From positions 1,366,001 to 1,426,000 of the forward strand of contig CM060731.1 of NCBI GenBank assembly GCA_030704615.1: DNA of 60,000 nt, in the 5' to 3' direction. The DNA comes from Takakia lepidozioides. Lineage: Eukaryota; Streptophyta; Takakiopsida; Takakiales; Takakiaceae. The notes beneath the pieces were generated by a model, which made no database searches, was not told the origin of the DNA, and worked only from the letters and a program-made list of their open reading frames with translations. Positions 1-11,124 of this stretch are shown here, one piece after another. Position numbers and translations under genes: made by a program. Numbering within the stretch: position 1 is the first letter of the stretch; every line of letters starts with the position of its first letter.

Positions 1-659
1 ATCTTGGTTGCCACAATACTGAATCAGCAACAAATTCATGGTGTACCAACCTACCTTGAAGCGAAGCTCGTCGCTGAGGGTGGCAACTGAGGAAAGCTGC
101 CCACGTGTATTCAACTGCAGCAGCAAAAAGAGGTTTAGTCAGACGGATAAGAATAACATGAACTCTGGTGGTTGCAATGGTATAAACACACCTCCACGGA
201 GCAAGCTAACTTACACCCTGCTCAGACCGTGCACACTACAACCTCCTGGCAAAAATAACCCTACTAAAAACCAGCCAGGCAAAGCAAGGAGCCATGAATG
301 CATGCCTTGGGAACCACGTCCTGCTGCGATGATGGTGCCGGGGACAGCCCACTCCTCTTGCTCACCTGCAATGAATACACATTGCAACGCTTCAGGAAGT
401 GTATCCATAAAGGAAACCAACCAAGTAAGTTTGCGGAGAGGGCTGGGAACAACCATACCTTGGAGCCTGCCTCCTCATGCCGGGGGGGAAATCCGGAATG
501 CTGCCGCCGTAGCACTATGGTCCTTGGCGTAGGACCCACCTTCTTCACAGACAACCCACTGCCACTCCCTGTACATGTGGTCCCTGCAAAACATATAGTG
601 CCAGCCTTGCGTGAGAGGGCATCCGGGGGAACAAAACAAACATATCTTATCCATTGATG
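1..659 (-). other. Possible 3' exons of the HAD-like gene; otherwise unassigned
   Basis: Read on the minus strand, this stretch looks like the continuation of the FCP1/HAD-like gene at 660-1816. That gene's last visible exon ends at a good donor (ATGCAG then GTGAAA, junction at 690/689). Downstream, a possible exon ends with residues MYREWQWVVCEE before a GTGGGT donor near 530. Another possible exon near 130-74 reads LNTRGQLSSVATLSDELRFK before a GTAGGT donor. I do not recognise either segment, and the gene would run off the left edge of the window. No RNA gene or clear repeat is visible. Confidence 0.25.
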
Positions 660-1816
660 TCATGTTGCAAACAGTAAGGTTAGTTTCACCTGCATGGGCG
701 CAGAAGTACTTCCCCCAACGACCCCATCCTCTCCCACATTCAAGCTGTCAGTCGGGGTCAGCTTCCGCGTGCTTGTGAAGACACGCACATCCTTGGAGCA
801 AAACAAATCTTGGTAGTAGGGCCAGACTATTTCTAAAAGGTACTCTGAATCGGGCCCCTCACTGACATTGCTAGTGACATCAAACGACAATGGATGGACC
901 ATGTTCAAAGGGGAGTTCCCCCTCCCCTTGTGTGGTGAATCATCCACTAGGAGGGTGTTGGATTCGTTAAATCCAGAAAATTCCGACCACACCCTCGACA
1001 GTCTCTTCTGTAAGTTCTGTACGGCAGGCCCTTTTGTGGGGTGTGGCTCTGTCAAGGGGTCACACTCCTCTTGTGACCACACAAAGAGGGGAGAACCCTT
1101 GACCCCCTGCATCACCACTTTGAAGATGTCTGCAACATTCCCCTTGTAAGCATAGGACCATATCCCAACGTAGAAATGCCGGAAGAGAAGGTTTAAAAAC
1201 TCGCAGACCTGGGGCCTTGGGAAAACATACTTGTTGGTGGTCAACACCCATGGCCAATGACGCCTCGGGTTGGGCTGAAAGTTAGGAATAGAGTGGCACA
1301 GGATCCCGTTCAGGTCTAGAACAATTAGTTTCGACTTTTCTATGAAAGGAGCTTTTGAAGGGGTGTCACGGGGTCTCACCTCAGTGGGTTGGGAGACAAT
1401 AGTCACCCCGGAGGGCAAAGTTTCGGTCCCCCTGCAGCCTGGACCAGGCAAACTACCACCCTCTCCCCCTACAGCTTCCCCTTTTCCCTTGATAGAATGA
1501 GCAATGACCCCCCATCGTCCATGTCATCCCCACCAACTCGCTGGATCTCTCCCTCTTCAACGAGTGGACCCTGCCCCCCACTGTGAATATCATCAACAAC
1601 AGGCTGGACCTCTGTCACATCCCTACCCACTACAATTACTTCCTCCTTCTCAGGTACAATGGTCGCAGCAGGGGGGTCTTCCATAATGCCACCCATCACA
1701 CCCCCTTTTTGCCTCATCATGAGTTCCACTATCTTCTTCAGTTGTGCTTCCATTCCCCTCTCCCGCTCCGCAGAGAGAGCCGCAAGCCTCTCTAGGGCCC
1801 CGATGCGGGCTGCCAT
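660..1816 (-). CDS. FCP1/NIF-type HAD phosphatase-like protein (partial gene)
   Basis: Two neighbouring minus-strand reading frames appear to be exons of one gene. The first (1816 down to about 1470) starts at an ATG with MAARIGALERLAALSAERER, a charged and probably helical stretch, then an acidic Glu/Asp-rich tail. The second (about 1430 to 660) carries a HAD domain of the FCP1/NIF class. Its motif I region reads LIVLDLNGILCH, there is a WSYAYKGNVADI segment, and a late motif reads LLVDDSPHK. In active phosphatases motif I is DxDGT(L/V). Here the second Asp is Asn and the Thr is Ile, a change also seen in many plant FCP1-like proteins, so catalysis is doubtful. The frames can be joined in phase by an intron of about 77 bp ending at CTGCAG (junction near 1435), but the donor is ambiguous. 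The gene lacks its 3' end in the window. It sits directly downstream, on the same strand, of a transposase-like ORF, so it may be a cargo or captured copy rather than a host gene. Confidence 0.55.
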
Positions 1817-2200
1817 TGAGTTCCCCGCTCCCTACGCATACAAACACCCACCCGTACTGTTAAAAACCAGAAGAAGAGGCCGAATGTGCAGGATTTCAGG
1901 CATTCGGAGATGGCTGGGTTTGGCATAACACCCCTCGTGTACCATGCGTGGGGGCCCCACATACCCACCAAATCTTAGTACAACAACAGATTCATGAATG
2001 GAAACCGGACTTCAAAACATACCTGGCTCAAAACAGACTCTGATGGGGTGCCAGTCGCATAGTTCTTTTGCTTCGCCCCGAGCTCGGACAGTGACAGGCT
2101 CCGCGCTTTGCGTCTTTTCTGTATTTGCCCATCCACACACTGTCAGTACATAATGCCAGGAGCATATGGACAAAGCACTGCCCTGCATATCACATAACAA

Positions 2201-3194
2201 CTAATTCTGCACAAGCAATAAAACCCACTCGTGGGTGTCTCTTCCATCAGAACATGCCACAACGTAGGAGCAATGAGAAGGGGGTGAGGAGATTACCAAA
2301 CGGGCTGCTTGGCCTGCAACTCCTGCCCGGCCCCAACGCGAGGGGTTCGTGACACAAGCACGTGCTTGCTTCATCCCTTCAGCCTTTGCAAGTCCACGAG
2401 GGGACTCCCAGTAGGCAACAAGCTTATCCCAATAGGCGGGTTCAGTGTTCATTGGCCTCACACTAGTCTTTGCCCATTTATCTTTCAGTTTTGCTCTTTC
2501 TCCTTTCATTATCTTCCCACATTGCTTCACTATAAAATCACGATTGGCAGGGATAGGTTTGTACTCGTACATTCCATTTATGCCCTCTATTACTGTTGAC
2601 ATGGCACTCTGGGACTGCTGGTCAATGTCTTGTACGCTTGAGTCAAGGTAACGCAATGCCAGGCCACGCAAATCACGCTGCCAGTGTTCCTTACCTTCGC
2701 AGCCAACATTGATGACTCCATTTCCATGCACCTCCACCTTGTGGCGCTTTAGCCCTACAGCCACCCTTCCCTCTCCATCTCCTTCCCATTGTTTCATGGC
2801 ATGGCGTCGTTCCTTCCTCAGCTCTGATGTCCATTTCCTGCCCCCATGCTCTGGAGCAGCGCCGTCATACGTTGTGGGGGGTGACTGATGTGTGCTGGAG
2901 GGGGAGGGCCGTATGGAGATGTGGGAGGCCCCCATTGTGACGTGCCAGCATCAGGAAGCCAGCGCCACGACCCCGAAGCAGGGGGGGCTCCCCATGGTGC
3001 ACTCTGTTGTGGAGACCATGCAGTAGGGGGTGGGTGCCAAGGTTGGTGTTGGTTGGCATTGTGTGGTGGCTGTGAGTGCTTTGATGCAGCTTCACTCCCC
3101 TTTCGCTGCCAAAAACATCCCACACACAAGGTGCATCAGCTGTAGTCCTACTGAACACAACGTCACCAGAGCACAAACGATCCCACAACCACAA
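2201..3194 (-). mobile_element. Transposase_24-like ORF (CACTA/Ptta-type remnant)
   Basis: A minus-strand ORF begins at ATG 2935 and runs 244 residues to 2201. Its middle part (residues about 95-190) reads like the plant Transposase_24 family: YKPIPANRDFIVKQCGKIMK, then ERAKLKDKWAKT, PAYWDKLVAYWESP and a basic tail ending GRAGVAGQAARL. This pattern of a Lys/Arg-rich helix followed by a spaced W..L..YW motif is typical of proteins carried by En/Spm (CACTA) and Ptta elements. Upstream, in an overlapping frame (3129-2818), lies a Pro/His/Gln-rich stretch that could be a low-complexity N-terminus reached by splicing. I could not find matching CACTA-type terminal inverted repeats, so element borders are undefined. 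The assignment rests on motif resemblance only. Confidence 0.42.
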
Positions 3195-4187
3195 CTATGG
3201 ATTAGCTGACCTCAAACCCACTCCCCTGCAGCGCAAGTGCCAAAAACTGAAAAGGAGAGGGACAGAATGTCCTCATAACATGTAAGGCCATTCATTGGTG
3301 AAGAAACATAATGTGGGCGGGTTCACATCAGTACCATCATACACACTTACCAGGAAACCATTTCGGATGATAATGTCACTACTAGGTTCGAGTTCTCCGA
3401 AAGTATTTCCGTTTCCTCTGGTGTGGAGACCGTTGCAAGAAGTTGTGGTAATCGGAGGCGTCTTCAAACACATGCCTTGACTGCGAGCCGTTCGGGAGGA
3501 GGCTCTGTAATATTAATGGGTTAGTGTAAGCCGTTGTATGGCTTCGAGCCGCTGGATAACATTAAGTCCAACGGATGTACAGTTGACGTTACATTATGTC
3601 TGACTGCAACGCCAAAGTTGCAATCTCTAATAAAATATGTTTATCATCAATGTATGCGGACACATTCTTTCATGTCATCCTCTTCATCACATGTCATGAT
3701 TGTTCTATGTTTGGTTTTGTATGTCATCTATATGGTAACCATTTTGTGCAAAAAGTTTTACATATCTGACCTCACATCATGGTGTAATTTATTGCATCCT
3801 CCTATTTTTTTTGTGAACGTCAACTTGGCAGTGGATGTTATTCTAAAACCACAATACATACTTATAATATTGTCTCCAAAAACTGTTTGGAGGATTATAT
3901 TGTGCATAAAATAACCAAAATAATCATATATATCGCTTTATTTCAATAATACATTTTGTTTATTCATATTTCTCATATTATTTCTGGACCAAACAAAAGT
4001 CCAGAATTAGTTAAAATAGTGTTCACAAAATAATTTATGAATGATTTGACATGAAAAAATATTTTAAATGCTCATGCAAGAAAAAAAGAACTTGTGATAA
4101 TAAAGAAAGAGACTTCTTTTTATTTTGTTCTTTTGTTTTATCACATATTCACTTCCTTTTCAAGTCTCTACAGATTTTTGCATTCAC
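3195..4187. other. AT-rich spacer, no gene recognised
   Basis: No conserved reading frame was found. The strand becomes clearly AT-rich from about 3600 onwards. An open frame at 3534-3914 (+) is hydrophobic and unlike any family I know; it looks like chance. Confidence 0.4.
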
Positions 4188-4428
4188 ATGGAAAAAATGA
4201 CCACCCACAATTTAGAATATCAGATCAAGAGTCATAGATCGATGTGACAAACACAAGTTATTGAAATGAAATAGGAGCTTCAATACTTGTTTCGCTCATT
4301 GATAGCTAATTCAATTATAATTTGATACCACTTGAGGTGGTTGTATTTCACAAAATATTTGGCACCCTAGTATTGAATCTACACAACCACCTCAGATATT
4401 TTTCCTCATGTGAAAGCATGGGGTGTCA
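4188..4428 (+). repeat. Interspersed repeat, copy A (~240 bp)
   Basis: This segment matches 39500-39738 over its whole length, with substitutions and small indels (by eye roughly three quarters identical). Shared blocks include GAAAAAA.GACCACCCA at the left, AGATCGATGTGACAA, GAGGTGGTTGTATTTCACAA, and TTTTTCCTCATGTGAAAGCA followed by TGGGGTGTCA at the right end. Both copies contain nested inverted pairs: GAGGTGG with CCACCTC, and GGCACCC (4361-4367) with GGGTGTCA (4421-4428). This suggests a terminal piece or a small non-autonomous element with a foldback end. The family is not recognised. Confidence 0.75.
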
Positions 4429-4669
4429 GGTCCTTTCCAGACTAGTGACCAGACAAAACACTAAAAAACAACGTTTGTTCACCGTTTCGGCCGCTTCACA
4501 GATGCCATGTCATCAAAACTTGCGGGAAGTTGCGGGAACCCAGCGGACAAGCTTCACAGCGTTTTCATACCAAGTAGTGGACAAAAAAGGGTCCGCTGGA
4601 CAAGATATCTTGTCAGATTGTCTGGTTTTTTTACGAGATTTTTTGTGGATAGTATCGCACACAACCATG

Positions 4670-5792
4670 GAGCCTTCGGGAAGTGATCTCCTTGCAACCC
4701 TTGCTCTTCAGTTTTCCATGTTCATTATTTTAGAGGCTATATCGAGTAGACATTCTCGAGCAATCAACAACCATCTCCAAACTGTATTGACCATGCTTCA
4801 CAGTTTGATATTGCAAGACAACAGGTCTGGTTGGAAGAAGAGAAGGATCCATGCATTTGAAAGACCTAAGGATTTTGCAGACATGGGATCTTACACTGCC
4901 ATAATGTTCAAAGATAGAATGCGCATGAGAAATTTTTTCGTACTTGTATGCACATGTAGCTCTTTTTATGAAGAAACAAGATACTAGGTGTTGAATTGTT
5001 ATTCCAGTGGAGACTAGGGTTGCTATTTCTATAGCAAGGTTGGCCACTGGTAGTACCTTGAGTATACTCTCAGATTGCGATGGAGTAGGAATTTCTACTG
5101 CTTAGAATATCGTGTTGGAATTTTGTCATGCACTGAAGACTAGGTGTCGTGATCTCTACATCAAATGGCCCTCTGCATCCAAAATGAAAGAGATGAGTAA
5201 AATCTTTACATGGTATAACATGGTGCATAGGGGCATGCACCTGATTATTATAACAGGAAAGGTTTTCATTGTCTTATTACAAGGCATTGTCGACACCTCA
5301 TGTTGCTTTTGGGACTATAATATACGGTGGTGTGGTAGTATTCATGACTGGAACCTGTTTGGAAAATCACATATTGGCCGTGTATGCCATAGTGGTGGCT
5401 TGAATCCCTATGCCCTTTTAAGTGATGTTGCTTACCAATGCAGGCCATGGATGTTTGCTTCATTTATTGGAATTACTGGGGAGCATGCAAATTGGAATTT
5501 TGTGCAACCAAGCTCAAGAATGTGCATAGAACGAGTTTTTGACATATTGAAGGGAAGATGGAGGATTTTATTAAAACAAATGGATTGCAATTTGGAATAT
5601 GTACCCATTCATGTTACAACTTGTGTGATTTTGCAAAATATCACCACCACTCACAAAGACTCATTCAACACTTCTTGGATTGAAGAAGATCAAGGTGATT
5701 TGCAAGCAAGCATTCAAAAAGGTCACACAGGCATGCATCAAGGCAAAAACATGAAACAACAACTGCAGCAGAGGGCACAATGTGGGAGATGA
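4670..5792 (+). pseudogene. PIF/Harbinger transposase (DDE_Tnp_4), degenerate
   Basis: A broken Harbinger-type transposase. From an ATG at 4670 the frame gives an N-terminal region with FERPKDFADM. After a frame change near 4985-5010 it continues with VETRVAISIARLATG and NIVLEFCHALK, the usual helix-turn-helix part of these proteins. An in-frame TAG at 5103-5105 interrupts it. The next open stretch (5112-5792) carries the catalytic region: LLQGIVDTSCCFWD (first Asp), CGSIHDWNLF (the conserved P/CGSxHD block), LLSDVAYQC (second Asp) and IERVFDILKGRWR (catalytic Glu region). The DDE order and spacing match PF13359. With a frameshift, a stop codon and no intact start-to-end frame, it is not active as written. 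Confidence 0.85.
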
Positions 5793-6369
5793 ATGATGTG
5801 AAGCTTATAGCACAACAATTCAGTACTCACACACGACCACATGTCAATGGTGAAGGTACACTTCTAGGTTGGAATACAGGGGATAACGCAAGCACTGAGG
5901 AAATGTGTATGAGACGAATTCCATTGTAAAGTCTTTATTCAGCCGAAAAAGAATAAGGGACATGAAACAAATATGCCCAAACCAATATGTAGGACTATCG
6001 AGCGGGGATGAATCCGGTCAGGAGTATGTACTTCATTTGGTGCCCTCCTCTAGAATTTCTTCACAAGTTCAGACATTGTACCGAGCATTTGATGGAGTAT
6101 TGCTAATATTGCATTCTCGGTTTCTTTCATATTATCAAGGAGTAATTTTGATTGTTGAGAAAGCTCATTGATTGCTTCTTGTGTTGTTTGTTTTTCTCGT
6201 TTTCGCCCAGACAGGGTCTATGGAGTTGTAAAACTTGGTTTTGGTGCTGCATCAATGTCAACATCTAAACCCTCTGATTCTTCTTCAACATTCCCAACCA
6301 TTGGGGTCAACATCTGTAGCACTACCATGATGATGGTTGAAGACATTTGCTCTTTCATGCTCTTTCAAC

Positions 6370-7222
6370 AAGCATGTACCACTTACATTTTACGGATTTT
6401 CCATTCCCACTACTTTTATTGGCAGTGTAATCAGCCTTGTAGTCCTCATATATCTTTTCCACTTCTTCATGCATGCATCATTGCTACGATCAAAATTGGG
6501 GAGGCTGCAACCAATTTTACATGGAGTAGAGCCCAATTATAACACCTGAAACCAACAACCACAATAGAATATTAGACAGACAGTTGTACTCGCAGATCGC
6601 ATTGTTGACAGAGTTAAATATACTACAACATTGGTGATTCAACTAGTGGCAGACAATATGGGTATTGAAGACATACACAAACCTTGTTTTTTCATTCCTG
6701 CAAACTTATCATGCATCTCTCCAATTTGGTTTATCACCCAATGGTCCTTCCAATTCGGGCCGTGCTTTGTATCGTCATCATCATCTGATTCATAATGTTT
6801 GTTATCGTTTGAAGCGCAATTTCGTTTTGCCTTGGTGGTCATTTCGAGCGGATTTTTTTGGAGTAGCCTTGCTCTCTTCTTTGTAAAAACAACAAGATCA
6901 CTTGACGGCAATTCAAAATCCCTGTCATCAACAGGCAATTCAGTATCTGCTTCATTGTCGTGCATGTTGGTACGACACTTTCTGGCCTACCAACGCTTTT
7001 TGGCCTGCTGAATATGGGAAGTTTGGATCTGGTAGCCGCATTGTGTAGTGCATGTGGTCTTCCAAATGAGCTGCATACTTGTGCAAATGATGCTAATGGA
7101 GTGACATGCTCGAGTTGCTTCCTGGAAATTTGACTGTCGTGATCGGGGTTGAAAGAGCTTTGTGAAAATTGACTTCCAAAGTCGTTGTTATCGTCCTGCC
7201 AAAAGAAATCTTCTTGATTCAT
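6370..7222 (-). pseudogene. PIF/Harbinger ORF1, Myb/SANT-like DNA-binding protein, degenerate
   Basis: PIF/Harbinger elements carry a second gene that encodes a Myb/SANT-like DNA-binding protein. Here it lies on the opposite strand, about 1.4 kb from the transposase remnant. The frame at 7222-6839 gives MNQEDFFWQDDNNDFGSQF. It is followed in another frame (6965-6639) by a Lys-rich stretch, an acidic run of six Asp/Glu, and HGPNWKDHWVINQIGEMHDK, which resembles the first helices of the domain. Further along (about 6510-6390) fragments with FDRSNDACMKKWKR and YEDYKADYTANKSSGNGKS follow, again in shifted frames. The convergent arrangement with the transposase supports one element of about 3 kb. 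Terminal inverted repeats and target duplications were not identified. Confidence 0.65.
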
Positions 7223-8864
7223 GCTTCACGCTGCTCTGACAAAGCCTTCATTTTGTTCGAAGTCTAGGGTTTGGGGCACTTAGGTCCATTGGGTCTTTGC
7301 GATTTAAGAAAAAAGAAAACATTTTAGTGGCTTAGGTCTCTTGGGTCTATTAAGTCCAAGGCCTTAATCTATTGGGTCTGTTGCAAAAACACGTCATTTA
7401 TTTCAGAATTTGAGCCTTGGATATCTCCCACAAATTGAACCTCATACCTTCACTGCTTCCAGATGACTACAAATTATGCTTCTTCTGGGATGAGTCCTCT
7501 TTCTTTCTATAAAATTGCTATCATGCTTGCACTGGTCTTCCAGCTTGTTACTAAGGCCTCCTGGCATTTTGAGGGTTTTAATGATTCTCTCTCTGCTTTT
7601 TAACAAGCAGCTAGTCACTATGGCTCGTCCTTGTGGAGAGCGGACTCTACTTTCATCCATAATAAATTTGAAAATTCACCCATGTAATTTTTATAAGTTG
7701 TAAGGTTGTAACCCATCTACCATGTTCATTCCATTGATCGTTTTGCCAATGCTATTAATAACTATATTCCAATGCATTTTTGCCTGGTCAATAGTAATAT
7801 CTCCAATGTGTGACGTCGGATTGCCGTGTTGTACATCTTATCACATACATACATTATGTAAAATTACTTCCCCAATGGACTTTCTTCCCTTCTTCTATTT
7901 AAAATAAATTTTAAATTGAAAGACGAGAAAACGTCTTCCATTCTGTTATGACACCGTATATCCAAGTTGCGATTTTCCATCGGTTGCGAAGGCTCAAATG
8001 AAAGGGGCAATCGGAGAATTTATTGCAACGTCGGACAAAACAAAAGTAAGAGATAAATTGGATGGTCCGACACTTTAAAGATTAGCAAACATTAGTCCAT
8101 AATTTCGTATAAGTTTTTTAGTTTTTATTTTATTTTTTATTTTTTTATAGAACAGGGGGAAGAGGCCCTGGTTAATTTTATTTGGAGTTATTAGAGGGAA
8201 AAAAAATTAAAACCCTCGGGTACACCATTAGGCACACACACCGATGACGGTGAAGAACGAACCTTACTACTTAGAACTGAGTATTTGTCCAAGAAATGCG
8301 AGTCCATTCTACTCTTTACGAAGTACATATGGGTTGTGAACGCATACTTACGTCTTTCTACAGGTGAGTACTGCTTTAGATCTTGCAAATAATAGCTAGA
8401 AGATTAATGTGTTGCCTACCGAGCAACGGATCTAAGGATTGTCTTGAGAAACATAGAACTGCATCAAAGAACTGCCTAGAGACCGTAAGAGGAATGATTA
8501 ACATTCATTAGCGAAAGTGGAGCTTGGATTGCTTGGCGGCCTCCTTGACGTGCTTCCAGTTAATGTCTTTGTTGAACTCAAGCGATGCGGTGGAGTGCTG
8601 CACCAAGGTTGCTCCAGCAGGCCAGGGCTTGCTTGTTCCATTCGCAATGGTCGGGGGAGTGGCTGCTGCAGATGATGCCTTGATGCGCCCAGGTAGTGGA
8701 GAAGATAGAGTGCAGTTGCCCTCCGATCCGAGGATTTTTAAGAATTTTAGCACGTATTTTGTCCCAAGCTTTTCTTGCTTCCAGTTGTAGGTCATAGTAG
8801 ATGGTTGCGAGTAGGGCAGATATGGAACAAGTCGTCCCAGAGAACGTTTTTTACACCTTGCTTT
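7223..8864. other. Spacer, no gene recognised; poor LINE-like trace possible
   Basis: Nothing with a known protein signature was found. At 7290-7390 the phrase 'TTGGGTCT' or a close variant recurs three times, possibly subterminal repeats of the Harbinger element. The minus-strand frame at 8795-8508 has no recognised motif; it lies just downstream of the LINE fragment at 8865-9392 and could be more of it. Confidence 0.3.
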
Positions 8865-9392
8865 CTATAGGTGCCATAGGGTTGTACTTCTGAGGGTGTC
8901 AAAGATATGACATTGACTAGCTGGTTGTTTTGTAGATTGGTTGTAGTTCAACCGTATGGAGAGCGAGGACCAGTCTTGAGCCCCCAAGGCATGTAGAAAA
9001 TCCGGATGTGGGCCATATTGCAGAAGGCAGTGTTCGTGGGTTTCCAGGGTTGCCTCGGAGCAACATTTGCAATGGAGAGCATCATCAAAACCCAACCATT
9101 CCCCTACCTTAAGCACTCTGTTGGCAATTTGCCACAAGAAAGCTGATACTTTTGCTGATCTGGTTTTTTTCCAGATGCACGTCGAGATGGTGTCCCATCT
9201 TTCCTCCAGAAAGTCAAAGTGACTCCATTTGCCATTCCACTTGGCTAGCATAGGCGGTGATTGAGAGAGGGCCGAGTACCCTTTCTTGGTGGTGTATGTA
9301 AAGAAGGGAGTAGGGGCTCTTCCTAATTTCCAGGACCATTCAGCTGGGTCGATAAAGTTTCTTAAAAAAGGCAACGGCAGCCAGAAATTCAA
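8865..9392 (-). pseudogene. LINE remnant: reverse-transcriptase zinc-binding (zf-RVT) region
   Basis: A 175-residue minus-strand frame matches the C-terminal zf-RVT segment found after the reverse transcriptase in plant LINEs. It shows a Trp/Lys-rich lead-in (FDFLEERWDTISTCIWKK), then KVSAFLWQIANRVLKVGEWL, and a Cys/His cluster CKCCSEATLETHEHCLL. This follows the usual pattern KV..FLW...N..L, then C..C....ET..H.L. No reverse-transcriptase or endonuclease domain is attached and no poly(A) tail was found. It is a 5'-truncated or fragmented insertion. Confidence 0.75.
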
Positions 9393-11124
9393 CTAGAAAG
9401 AGGTGGAAAACATTTGTAATCTTTCCTTATTTAATTTGATTAAAAGGGCCTCCGGCCCCTTTGCATTTAAAAACAAGCCGCAAACTGCAAGAGGCTCTGT
9501 CTATTGAAGCAAAATTTTGACAAGCTACCACGGGGTTTATACTTAAAAAGATTTTTTAAACCAATCATACTCTTGACACGGTGTAAGGTCCGTTGACCAC
9601 ATTTTCTCCATTGACTTCAACATGATGCAAAGTCTCTGCCCTGAAGGGACAGAGCCTAAAAGAAAAAAAAGAAAAAAGAAAAGAAAACATAACCACCAAA
9701 GGGCTGTGATGAAGGTTTAGCATAGAGGGATAGGTAGCACCCCAACACCAAAAGCTAAATGGAAAATCACGTTCATCCACTGGTTTGACGGATGAACTAT
9801 AGATGAGAAATGCAAGAGACGTTCGTTCGCGTTGATTGAAGAGCTTGAATATAAAGAGCTGCTAACTTCCAACGTCCGATTTACCCCGCGTACGGATATG
9901 TAAGTGGGGTTTACCGGGCCGGGTAGGTCTGTGTTCCGAGAGGGTTGCAATTCTCTGTGCTCTGCTGCTGCACTCTGTGGCACCAATTCACAGCCACCAT
10001 CCAAGATCCTCACCGGGAGCGCTCCTGCCAGGGATGGACATGTTGTTAGCGCCAGTCAAGGCTGCGGGGGCTCGCAGAAATCGAGCTAGCAGGCCATGAA
10101 CCGCGTGTTCTGTGTTTGGAGCAGTATTGTCGTGTTTTCTCTTCGCCTTCGCCACACTAGTGGGAATGAATCAATTTGTGCAGTGAGGGGAGTTGGTATG
10201 TGTTCTTACGCTGGCCTACAGAATCACGTGTTGTCAATACAGACTGAAATAAGCCCTGTCGTCTCTGCCCTGCTCTGCTAGCTATACTTCTGTTTAGTGT
10301 ATGAGGATTAGATTTTGTTTGCATTAGGTGTGCACTGTAGTCTTCAACAACTGGACTGCAGGTCGCGAACATTTTAGTTTGTTTCGTGCTGGAGTTCACT
10401 ATGGCTGCACCGTTTAGTTGTGAGTACGGGAGTCTTATCCGGAGCATGATCCGCAGATTTGGTGTTAGAGGATAGGTGATGGTTTGTGCGCCAGACTGGC
10501 CAGAAGTTGCGCACTGCACCTGCGTACATAGGGAGGAGCAGGGAGCATAACAAGTATACAGACATGAGCAGAAAGCATGCTCTCTGAAGTTTGCATCCGA
10601 TATAATGGAGTAAATATCGATTTCCCGTCATTCATTTGGTGCCATATGCTGAGGAAACGACTTCAGAAATATGGAGGGAGATTAAAACTTCCGGCTGCAA
10701 GAGGGAGGTGCTTCGAAGTTTTGAGCGATAGGAAGTTTGTTGGCTGGAATGAAATCTGGAATAAACAGTCTATCCTAGTTTTGAAAGAAGGTACAAGGGG
10801 GTCATTGCAAAACCCTAAAACGACGGGCTCGCACAAGAACTTGCTCAACCACCTAGGTCCTTATCGGAGCTTAGGTTTAGAGTGTGACACTCCGCCTGAT
10901 TTTATCAACTTCAATTGGCCTGCAAGTTGTTCCTTGAAAGAGTTACACACTGTCAAGGGGCATTGCAAAGTTTTTGTCATTTGCATAGGACGACCTGGGA
11001 ATTGCTTTGGGTTCAGAGGTGTTGTTGTAGGTCACAACTGTCCTGGTCCAATCTCAAAAACTGCACATAGTATTAAAGCATACTCATCCTGTAATCATCA
11101 AGGGTGGAGGTGAATGCCTGCAAA
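9393..11124. other. Upstream region of the SAC3A-like gene
   Basis: Intergenic DNA with a small A/G-rich tract at 9659-9686. A 178-codon open frame on + (10577-11113) starts with ATG, ends just before the SAC3A start codon and is out of frame with it. It resembles no family I know. It may lie in a 5' leader or be chance. A minus-strand frame at 10631-10374 is also unrecognised. Confidence 0.35.

Noticed and set aside
1841-2200. Minus-strand frame between the transposase-like ORF and the HAD-like exons
   Set aside because: It has no motif and its splice joins could not be set, so I did not add it to either gene.
7290-7390. Three TTGGGTCT-like motifs as a CRISPR-like or regulatory array
   Set aside because: Only three imperfect short copies at irregular spacing in a eukaryotic transposon flank; subterminal repeats of the Harbinger element are a simpler reading.
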